Below, piece by piece: positions 1-5,004 of a DNA stretch of 22,183 nucleotides. The stretch's first letter is position 1; every line of letters begins with the position of its first letter. The DNA lies in contig CAJLHL010000032.1 of the NCBI GenBank assembly GCA_905206455.1, positions 1 through 22,183 of the forward strand. Reading direction: 5' to 3'. The notes beneath the pieces are model-generated. The model saw only the letters and a list, made by a program, of their open reading frames with translations, ran no database searches and had not been told where the DNA came from. The position numbers and the translations under genes are program-made. The stretch is from an uncultured Eubacteriales bacterium. Its GTDB lineage: Bacteria; Bacillota; Clostridia; Peptostreptococcales; Anaerovoracaceae.

Positions 1-33
1 ACGCTCTCATCAGTCTTCTACTAAAATACTCAT
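1..33 (-). other. possible 7-codon leader ORF overlapping the start of a gene cut by the window edge
   Basis: An ATG at 33-31 sits behind a strong Shine-Dalgarno (GAGAGGAGG) and reads MSILVED before a TGA at 12-10. A second ATG (10-8) shares one base with that stop (TGATG) and runs off the window. This could be a coupled leader peptide, the start of a gene with a frameshift, or chance. Nothing beyond position 1 is visible, so no product can be named. Confidence 0.25.
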
Positions 34-193
34 AGATACCTCCTCTCTTTCGGTCAAAACAGCCGATTCCTTCTGTACGATTTTTTCTGCACCTCAACAT
101 ATCGTCATTATTTCTCTTTATTTGAATCGGACAGACGGTCGATGTTTGCGATGAATGTCCGTGTTCAAAACGATACCGTACCGTATCCGCCCG

Positions 194-619
194 TTATCCC
201 GCGAGAGCTGCTCCCAGCTCTGAGCACTGTTTTTTTATATTCTCATCCGGAGCTTCGTTACAGATTACACTGCTGTGAGCCAGCAGTGCGCCGTCGCTCA
301 CACAGGAATCCTCCCACAGACGCATCCATTCACCGTCGCCCCATCCATAAGATCCGAAAAGCGCAATCCGTTTTCCTTTCAGCTTCGGCTCACATTCCGC
401 AAACATCGGAGCGAACTCCTGCTCTTCCAATTCCTCCGCACCCATAGACGGGCATCCGAATGCCACGGCATCATACTGGTCCATCAGAGATCCTCTGAAC
501 TGCGACGCAGTGTATAAAACCGCCTCCGCTCCATTGGCTCTGGCGCCTTCCAGTACCTTCGACGCCATCATCTCCGTATTTCCCGTACCGCTCCAGTAAA
601 CTACCGCAATTTTACTCAT
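194..619 (-). CDS. small flavodoxin, 141 aa
   Basis: Short-chain flavodoxin, a cytosolic FMN-binding electron carrier that usually replaces ferredoxin under iron limitation. Residues 1-19 form the first beta strand and the phosphate-binding loop S10-GTGNT-15, and the order beta strand, P-loop, 'DAVAFGCPSMGAEELEE', 'GKRIALFGSYGWGDGEWM' is diagnostic. The length (141 aa) fits short flavodoxins. I chose the ATG at 619 because GGGAGG lies five bases upstream and the P-loop strand begins right there; the frame stays open upstream to 712, but that part runs into the DUF3793 gene. It is 23 bases downstream of the DUF3793 gene on the same strand, so the two are probably co-transcribed from the promoter at 1397-1424. 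The iron-type operators there suggest induction at low iron (inference). Confidence 0.93.
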   Translation of the reverse strand: MSKIAVVYWSGTGNTEMMASKVLEGARANGAEAVLYTASQFRGSLMDQYDAVAFGCPSMGAEELEEQEFAPMFAECEPKLKGKRIALFGSYGWGDGEWMRLWEDSCVSDGALLAHSSVICNEAPDENIKKQCSELGAALAG

Positions 620-642
620 GATAACCTCCCTTAAAACAGCCT

Positions 643-1194
643 TCAGGCTGCCACTGTAAGCTGTCGGACACTTTTTCCCCTCATCCAGAGAAGGAAATAC
701 ATTTCCTGACATTTTTTCAGCCTCGCAAACGTCTTCTTCGCTTCCCTCTCATCGCAGTAAACCTTCCAGCAATCAGCGCATTTACAGTTATCTCCGCCAT
801 TTTCGATGAACCCTATCACATCGCCCAGCGGATAACCGAGAAAAACCCCGATTTCATGCGGAAAGGTTTCTTTCTCCTGCAGCCTCCGCTTTAAGCGCTC
901 TACCGCCCCGTCCACATCGCTGCTTTCATATCCGTACTTCAGAAGAAAATCCGCTGTTGCAGCCTGTGTAAGCTCTCTGTGCAGTCTCGATTTCCGATAT
1001 ACATAGACGAGCGCATTTTTGCGCCTGACCCGCAGGATTGTCAGGCTCACGCCCTTATCCGTCAGACATGCATTCCAGCTGTGAATCTGATTTTCAAGAT
1101 CCTCTTCCGTCTCAAACGGTACGTTAAACAGATTTGCCGTCTTCAGAGACGCCAGCGTAGGGGAACAATGCCGGATCAGATATTTTTCGAGCAC
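643..1194 (-). CDS. DUF3793 family protein, 183 aa
   Basis: Resembles the DUF3793 family, a clostridial family of unknown function often found next to flavodoxin and iron-uptake genes. The recognisable core is residues 113-130 (HEIGVFLGYPLGDVIGFI), followed by a cysteine cluster C137-x-C139-x2-C142-x4-C147 that could bind metal (my inference). The N-terminal 90 residues carry the 'LIRHCSPTLASLKTANLF' stretch usual for the family. The start is GTG at 1194, with GGAGG eight bases upstream; no ATG fits as well. The flavodoxin gene follows after 23 bases. The leader contains two DtxR-like palindromes and a terminator-like hairpin, so expression probably responds to a divalent metal, most likely iron. 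Biochemical role unknown. Confidence 0.85.
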   Translation of the reverse strand: MLEKYLIRHCSPTLASLKTANLFNVPFETEEDLENQIHSWNACLTDKGVSLTILRVRRKNALVYVYRKSRLHRELTQAATADFLLKYGYESSDVDGAVERLKRRLQEKETFPHEIGVFLGYPLGDVIGFIENGGDNCKCADCWKVYCDEREAKKTFARLKKCQEMYFLLWMRGKSVRQLTVAA

Positions 1195-1245
1195 AGCCGC
1201 GACCTCCTCTGCATTTCTTACAGTAAAATTAATTCCATCTCTTTA

Positions 1246-1261
1246 GTTAGCAACAGCTAAC
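1246..1261. promoter_or_regulatory. palindrome GTTAGC-AACA-GCTAAC, putative second DtxR-type operator
   Basis: A 16-bp inverted repeat, GTTAG-N6-CTAAC, identical in design to the palindrome at 1374-1389. It lies between the leader hairpin and the DUF3793 ribosome binding site. The half-sites resemble the TTAG/CTAA arms of DtxR/IdeR operators. The regulator is not in the window. Confidence 0.5.
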
Positions 1262-1268
1262 CAAGTGT

Positions 1269-1356
1269 TAAAAAAAATGGCTCTCTCATCGAGAAGGAGT
1301 TTTTCTGATCCTTCCTGAAGAAAGATTTTTTCCTCAACTGCTGCGATCAGAGAGCC
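1269..1356 (-). terminator. leader stem-loop followed by a T run: attenuator, small-RNA terminator or riboswitch-like element
   Basis: On the minus strand GGCTCTCT-G-ATCG (1356-1344) pairs with CGAT-G-AGAGAGCC (1291-1279), giving 12 bp around one G.G mismatch, and is followed at once by ATTTTTTTAA. The 52-base loop holds a smaller hairpin (AAGGA...TCCTT). It lies within the transcript starting near 1390 and upstream of DUF3793, so a transcript would either stop here as an RNA of about 110-120 nt or read through into the operon. I do not recognise a known riboswitch class. Confidence 0.6.
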
Positions 1357-1373
1357 GAAATCAATTTTCCCTT

Positions 1374-1389
1374 GTTAGTTTAAACTAAC
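1374..1389. promoter_or_regulatory. perfect palindrome GTTAGTTTAAACTAAC, putative DtxR/IdeR-type operator
   Basis: A perfect 16-bp palindrome, seven bases downstream of the -10 box at 1397-1402, where a bound repressor would block initiation. The TTAG...CTAA symmetry resembles sites of metal-dependent DtxR-family repressors. Assignment to iron is inferred from the flavodoxin downstream. Confidence 0.6.
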
Positions 1390-1396
1390 TAATAAA

Positions 1397-1424
1397 ATAA
1401 TATCACATTTTTTCCGTTTGTCAA
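1397..1424 (-). promoter_or_regulatory. sigma-A type promoter of the DUF3793-flavodoxin operon
   Basis: On the minus strand TTGACA (1424-1419), a 16-base spacer and TATTAT (1402-1397), close to consensus. It reads towards DUF3793, with the palindrome at 1374-1389 just downstream. Confidence 0.75.
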
Positions 1425-1628
1425 GAAGTTCCTTAAAAGAATCTTTTTGATACCATCCATAAAAGCGCCGCCTGTAAGATTTCATCTTTTTCAGACGCAA
1501 AACGAGGATGGTTCCGAAACTTTACTTCTTACGCCGGCCTCCGCAGATCAGTCAAACCGACTCATCTGTGAAATCATCTTAAACGCCGCGCGAAGTCCGC
1601 TTCAAAAACATCCTCGCTTCCGCTGCCC

Positions 1629-1652
1629 CGTCTTCTGAAAGACGCGGTTTTT
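1629..1652 (+). terminator. small hairpin with T run, plus strand, no assigned gene
   Basis: CGTCTT-ctga-AAGACG, extended by CC/GG outside one mismatch, then GGTTTTT. The T run follows only on the plus strand, but no convincing plus-strand gene precedes it. The rest of 1425-1671 holds no supported gene. Confidence 0.4.
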
Positions 1653-1671
1653 CATTCGATTATCAACAGGA

Positions 1672-1950
1672 CTATTTATTAACGGCGTCCTTGAGTGCCT
1701 TACCCGCTTTGAAGGCAGGAGCCTTGCATGCAGGAATCTTGATCATTTCGCCAGGTTTTCTCGGGTTTCTGCCTTCTCTTGCAGCTCTGTCTCTCGTTTC
1801 AAATGTGCCAAAACCGATCAGCTGAACCTTATCTCCTGCAACGAGCGCTTCGGTGATGCTCGCAATCATGGCATTGAGTGTCGCCTCTGCATCCTTCTTC
1901 GTGCTGCCTGTTTTTTCAGCCATAGCTGCAATCAATTCTGTTTTGTTCAT
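1672..1950 (-). CDS. hup: HU family DNA-binding protein, 92 aa
   Basis: Histone-like HU, a homodimer that bends and compacts DNA. The N-terminal helices begin MNKTELIAAMAEKTG; the signature GFGTFETRDRAAREGRNPRKP covers the start of the DNA-binding beta arm (about residues 46-66), with the intercalating proline in 'GRNPRKPGE'. The C-terminus 'PAFKAGKALKDAVN' is standard, and the length (92 aa) is exactly that of bacterial HU. The ATG at 1950 has GGAGG ten bases upstream. A promoter sits at 2009-2036, so it is probably transcribed alone. IHF is a weaker alternative, unlikely in Gram-positives. Confidence 0.97.
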   Translation of the reverse strand: MNKTELIAAMAEKTGSTKKDAEATLNAMIASITEALVAGDKVQLIGFGTFETRDRAAREGRNPRKPGEMIKIPACKAPAFKAGKALKDAVNK

Positions 1951-2008
1951 AAAATGTTATCCTCCGTAATTGTTTCGCTACACTTCTAACATATCCTGGA
2001 TGTTTTTT

Positions 2009-2036
2009 ATCATAACATACTTGTTCGCTTTTACAA
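2009..2036 (-). promoter_or_regulatory. promoter of the HU gene
   Basis: Minus strand TTGTAA (2036-2031), 16-base spacer, TATGAT (2014-2009), about 60 bases upstream of the HU start codon. Confidence 0.55.
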
Positions 2037-2121
2037 ATAGCATTTTCAGTATATTTTTACATCCATAAGAAGAAAATATTTCCAATTTTTACTGAGAGCC
2101 GCAGATAATCCCGCTCCCAGA

Positions 2122-2568
2122 CTATTTTATACCGGTGGAACCAAAACCGCCAAAACCGCGCTCAGTTTCTTCCAGCACTTCTTTTTCCGTGAATTCCGCG
2201 GTCAAATACGGCGTGATGATCAATTGCGCGATCCGTTCTCCATGAGATATGACAGCGGCTTCTTCCGAGTGGTTGTGCAGCGCCACCATGATCTCGCCTC
2301 TGTAATCTGAATCGATCACGCCTACCTTATTGGCCGGCGCCAGACCACGCTTGGATGCCAGGCCGCTTCTGGCATAAATCAGACCCGCATAGCCTTCGGG
2401 CACTTCCATCGCCAATCCCGTAGAGATCATCTCCGTCTTTCCCGGACGAATTATCACATCTTCCTCCAGGCAGGCGCGCAGATCCGCCCCCGCCGCAGCT
2501 GCCGAACTGTACACCGGCAGAGCCGCATTTGCCTTCAGTTTTTTGATATTTACAGGTACTTTCCGCAT
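2122..2568 (-). CDS. dut: dUTP diphosphatase (dUTPase), 148 aa
   Basis: Hydrolyses dUTP to dUMP and pyrophosphate, which keeps uracil out of DNA and feeds dTMP synthesis; acts as a cytosolic homotrimer. All five motifs of the trimeric family are present in order: AAGADLRA (motif 1), YARSGLASKRGLA (2), GVIDSDYRGEI (3, with the catalytic Asp), GERIAQLII (4) and the glycine-rich C-terminal RGFGGFGSTG (5) that closes over the nucleotide. The length is normal. The ATG at 2568 has GGAGG six bases upstream. The HU gene lies 171 bases downstream with its own promoter. Upstream is the tandem repeat at 2618-2873. Confidence 0.97.
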   Translation of the reverse strand: MRKVPVNIKKLKANAALPVYSSAAAAGADLRACLEEDVIIRPGKTEMISTGLAMEVPEGYAGLIYARSGLASKRGLAPANKVGVIDSDYRGEIMVALHNHSEEAAVISHGERIAQLIITPYLTAEFTEKEVLEETERGFGGFGSTGIK

Positions 2569-2617
2569 AAATTCCTCCGATGCAATAGACTATACACAAT
2601 TTTTCGAATATTTCATT

Positions 2618-2745
2618 ATACCATGTCAGCTACGGCTCAGTCTTCGTCTTCCTTCTGTCCGGACTCGCCTGTCGCCGAGGGACAGGTATAAGTCCAACTA
2701 AGCTCTTGCTTCGCTTCTCTCGCAAGTCGCTAAGTTGAAGCTATG
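2618..2745. repeat. 128-bp tandem repeat unit, copy 1
   Basis: First of two head-to-tail copies with a period of exactly 128 bp (both start ATACCATGTCAGC). The unit folds: GGACT...AGTCC encloses CCTGTC-gccga-GGGACAGG, and the right part holds an imperfect hairpin (CAACTAAGC...GCTAAGTTG). No coding frame is supported. It looks like an intergenic structured or mobile repeat family. Confidence 0.85.
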
Positions 2746-2873
2746 ATACCATGTCAGCTACGGCTCAGTCTTCGTCTTCCTTCTGTCCGGACTCGCCTGT
2801 CGCCGAGGGACAGGTATAAGTCCAACTAAGCTCTTGCTTCGCTTCTCTTGCAAGTCGCTAAGTTGAAGCTATT
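2746..2873. repeat. 128-bp tandem repeat unit, copy 2
   Basis: Second copy, nearly identical to copy 1: a C-to-T change in the hairpin loop region (CTCTCGC to CTCTTGC) and a G-to-T change near the end. It is followed by ATACCAT, the first seven bases of a third unit. The copies' near identity suggests recent duplication or slippage. Confidence 0.85.
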
Positions 2874-2970
2874 ATACCATAAGCGCGGAGCTCTGTCTGT
2901 GCCGCTTCGGGGATCCGCCGCGTCATGTACTGCGGCCGCCTGTTCCGGTTCGTTATTCATCGTTCTGCCT

Positions 2971-3624
2971 TCATTCTTCCCGGCTGCTGATTATTTTATG
3001 CAATATAAAAAATAAGACGACGACTGCAGCAGCAACTGCGATATGAACCACAAACAACTCCGCTCTCAGAAAGACGCCTGCGGCAATTCCCACGGCGAGC
3101 GCAGCCGCGGTCAGCCCCCAGACGAACGGTTTTCGCAGAAGTTCCGTGCGAAAAGAATTTTTAGAGATGAACTCGACCAAAAATACAGCCGCAAACAAAA
3201 AGATTGCCAGGTTGACGACGTTTCCCACAGTCATCGTCAGATACGGCCGATCAGAGGAACCCGCGAGAAAAGCCGCGGCTCCGGCGGCAAGCCATAGCGA
3301 CAGAAGAACGCTCAGATAAAGACAGCCGTCTCCCATCACAGACAGAATTTTCTGCCGAAAGTTCCGCTTCGGCGTCTCATCGATGATGTCGTCGCAGAAA
3401 GATTTGTAGTCACGTCCGATGATGTCCCGCACCGAATCGCCCCGCTGTTCTCCGTCGAAAAACATATCGGTGATATCACGGCGTATCCTTTCCTGACGAA
3501 GAAATGTGATATCCGCAGAACGCAGATACACGACGATATCTGTCAGAACAGACCGGTATTCGTCTCCCAGCTGCTCTTCCAGCAGATTATTCTCCCTCAG
3601 CAGTTCTCTCGTCTTCTTATTCAT
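2971..3624 (-). CDS. membrane protein with cytosolic DUF1048-like N-terminus, 217 aa, PadR-coupled
   Basis: The N-terminal 100 residues are soluble and helical, with 'EEQLGDEYRSVLTDIVVYLRS' and 'GDSVRDIIGRDYKSFCDDIIDE', resembling the DUF1048 domain commonly encoded beside PadR regulators. Four hydrophobic segments follow (DGCLYLSVLLSLWLAAGAAA, YLTMTVGNVVNLAIFLFAAV, FVWGLTAAALAVGIAAGVFL and the C-terminal VVHIAVAAAVVVLFFIL). I start it at ATG 3624, where GGAGG lies eight bases upstream; a start at 3642 would overlap padR further without a better site. The start overlaps the padR stop by eight bases (ATGAATAA), which implies translational coupling. The function is unknown; it is probably a PadR target involved in the membrane or envelope. 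No transporter motif is visible. Confidence 0.8.
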   Translation of the reverse strand: MNKKTRELLRENNLLEEQLGDEYRSVLTDIVVYLRSADITFLRQERIRRDITDMFFDGEQRGDSVRDIIGRDYKSFCDDIIDETPKRNFRQKILSVMGDGCLYLSVLLSLWLAAGAAAFLAGSSDRPYLTMTVGNVVNLAIFLFAAVFLVEFISKNSFRTELLRKPFVWGLTAAALAVGIAAGVFLRAELFVVHIAVAAAVVVLFFILHKIISSREE

Positions 3625-4063
3625 CTGAAGCTCCTCCCTCACTCTTCCTTTCCTTCACATCTTTTTTCCTGAAAAATACCGCGGCTTCTTCCTCTCCGAC
3701 ACCTCCCGTCATCAGAGAGTCCGGCATTCTCCGGATTTCTGCACCGATCTCTTTGCGCAGACGGCTCACTGCCGCTGTCAATCTTTCGTAATTCTGAAAA
3801 AAGGCGTCTCTCTCATTGCATCCTCGCTCTGTCAGAGTATAATATTTTCTCCTGGGTCCCACCTCTGATTTCCGGTAGAATGACGACACACAACCATTTT
3901 TTTCGAGGCGCAGCAAAAGCGGATAAATCGTCCCCTCCGCAATTTTACCGAAACCATACCGCTCCAATTTCTGTGAAATCTCATATCCGTAAACCTCACC
4001 CTGCCCTATGACTGTTAGAATACAGCCTTCCAGAGTCCCTTTCAGCATCTGAGAAGGAATCAT
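3617..4063 (-). CDS. PadR family transcriptional regulator, 148 aa
   Basis: Winged-helix repressor of the PadR family. Residues 5-85 carry the family pattern: 'MLKGTLEGCILTVIGQGEVYGYEISQKL' (helices 1-2), 'AEGTIYPLLLRLEKNGCVSSF' (recognition helix) and the wing 'GPRRKYYTLTERGC'. A helical dimerisation tail with 'FQNYERLTAAVSRL' follows. The C-terminal end is charged and variable. ATG 4063 has GGAGGGGAGG upstream. The downstream membrane gene overlaps it by eight bases. A promoter (4110-4138) and an inverted repeat (4085-4120) covering the -10 box suggest autorepression. The inducing ligand cannot be read from sequence. Confidence 0.95.
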   Translation of the reverse strand: MIPSQMLKGTLEGCILTVIGQGEVYGYEISQKLERYGFGKIAEGTIYPLLLRLEKNGCVSSFYRKSEVGPRRKYYTLTERGCNERDAFFQNYERLTAAVSRLRKEIGAEIRRMPDSLMTGGVGEEEAAVFFRKKDVKERKSEGGASDE

Positions 4064-4084
4064 TGCCTCCCCTCCTTCCTATCT

Positions 4085-4120
4085 TGTATTGCAATTTATC
4101 TTTATCTATATTGTAATGCA
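4085..4120. promoter_or_regulatory. putative PadR autoregulatory operator
   Basis: Inverted repeat TGTATTGCAAT (4085-4095) / ATTGTAATGCA (4110-4120), matching at 9 of 11 positions, with a 14-base spacer. It covers the -10 box and start region of the padR promoter. PadR repressors typically bind such dyads in their own promoters. Confidence 0.5.
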
Positions 4121-4138
4121 AAATAGCATTTCTGTCAA
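4110..4138 (-). promoter_or_regulatory. promoter of the padR operon
   Basis: Minus strand TTGACA (4138-4133), 17-base spacer, TACAAT (4115-4110): near consensus, 47 bases upstream of the padR start codon. Confidence 0.7.
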
Positions 4139-4259
4139 AGGCCGGTCGAACAGGTCTCCGCCGATCCCCCTCCCAATCTCAATCACACATTCAGAGGAAA
4201 GAATCCTCAGAACATCTCGCTGTACTTTTCGGAATGATGCAAAACACATGTCCGGACAG

Positions 4260-4308
4260 AAAAAGAAGAACCCGTATATGACGCAATCATATACGGGTTC
4301 TTCTTTTT
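4260..4308. terminator. strong bidirectional intrinsic terminator of the nrdDG operon
   Basis: A perfect 22-bp stem (4260-4281 with 4287-4308) around a CGCAA loop. Its core is CCCGTATATGA/TCATATACGGG and its outer arm is AAAAAGAAGAA/TTCTTCTTTTT, so each strand ends in a T-rich tract. It lies 112 bases past the nrdG stop and before the padR promoter, insulating the two units. Confidence 0.85.
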
Positions 4309-4419
4309 TATCCCTATTCCGTTCTCTGCGTGTTCGCCGCAGGATAATTCGCCGCATTTTAAAAACAATTCCGCTCTTGTCCTGTCCTTCGCCTTCCTTC
4401 TGTCCGGCGCTCCGCTTTT

Positions 4420-4983
4420 TCATTTCTGCGGCAGTTCGTCCTCCTGTCCGTCTTGTCCGCTGCCGTCGCTCCAAAGCACTACTTCATCCGCCTGCAGGGA
4501 TTTTTTTACATCGATGATGCGCTGGTTCTCAGAACCCCGGAACCGGAGATCGATCACTTTCTCTTCCTCGATAAACTCTCCGTCCACCAGGACATCGATC
4601 AGCGACAGAAGCTCATCTGCGGATTCCGGACTGCCGATCCGGCCGGTCAGAAGATCTTTCTCGTAGTCGTAACCGGTATAACACCAGACCGACTTTCCCG
4701 GATATCTCTCTCTGACCTTTTTTACGAAATCCGCCAGTTCCGACCGGTTCTGCGGTTCAAAGGGTTCGCCTCCCAAGAGAGAAAGACCTTTGATATACGG
4801 CGGCTCCAACGCCTCGAGAATCTCCGTCTCCGCACTCTGATCAAAGGGTTCGCCGAATGAGAAATCCCAGGTCTCGGGATTAAAACAGTTTTTGCAGTGG
4901 TGGGTGCATCCGCTGACATACAGGGAGACGCGGACGCCGGGACCGTTAGAGATATCGTGCTTTTTTATTTTTGCATAATTCAT
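4420..4983 (-). CDS. nrdG: anaerobic ribonucleoside-triphosphate reductase activating protein, 187 aa
   Basis: Radical SAM enzyme that uses a [4Fe-4S] cluster and S-adenosylmethionine to form the glycyl radical on NrdD. The cluster motif is C26-THH-C30-KN-C33 (CX3CX2C), preceded by 'NGPGVRVSLYVSGCTHHCKNC' elements usual for NrdG; 'LSLLGGEPFEPQNR' is the GGE SAM-binding motif and 'VWCYTGYDYE' follows. Length is slightly above the usual 155-175 aa because of an acidic Gln/Asp/Gly-rich tail (SDGSGQDGQEDELPQK). ATG 4983 has GAGG six bases upstream. The gene follows nrdD after 21 bases, forming the nrdDG operon that ends at the terminator 4260-4308. Active only without oxygen. Confidence 0.97.
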   Translation of the reverse strand: MNYAKIKKHDISNGPGVRVSLYVSGCTHHCKNCFNPETWDFSFGEPFDQSAETEILEALEPPYIKGLSLLGGEPFEPQNRSELADFVKKVRERYPGKSVWCYTGYDYEKDLLTGRIGSPESADELLSLIDVLVDGEFIEEEKVIDLRFRGSENQRIIDVKKSLQADEVVLWSDGSGQDGQEDELPQK

Positions 4984-5004
4984 GACGCGCCTCTTCCTCC
5001 GGGT

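Noticed and set aside
1447..1638. Plus-strand frame of 63 codons ending at the orphan hairpin
   Set aside because: It starts with TTG, has no Shine-Dalgarno and no recognisable sequence; more probably non-coding.
2618..2873. CRISPR-like array
   Set aside because: The repeat unit is 128 bp with no spacers and only two copies; no cas genes nearby.
4106..4474. Minus-strand frame of 122 codons between nrdG and padR
   Set aside because: It spans a 22-bp perfect terminator and the padR promoter, overlaps nrdG, and is strongly Arg-rich in a way typical of non-coding frames.
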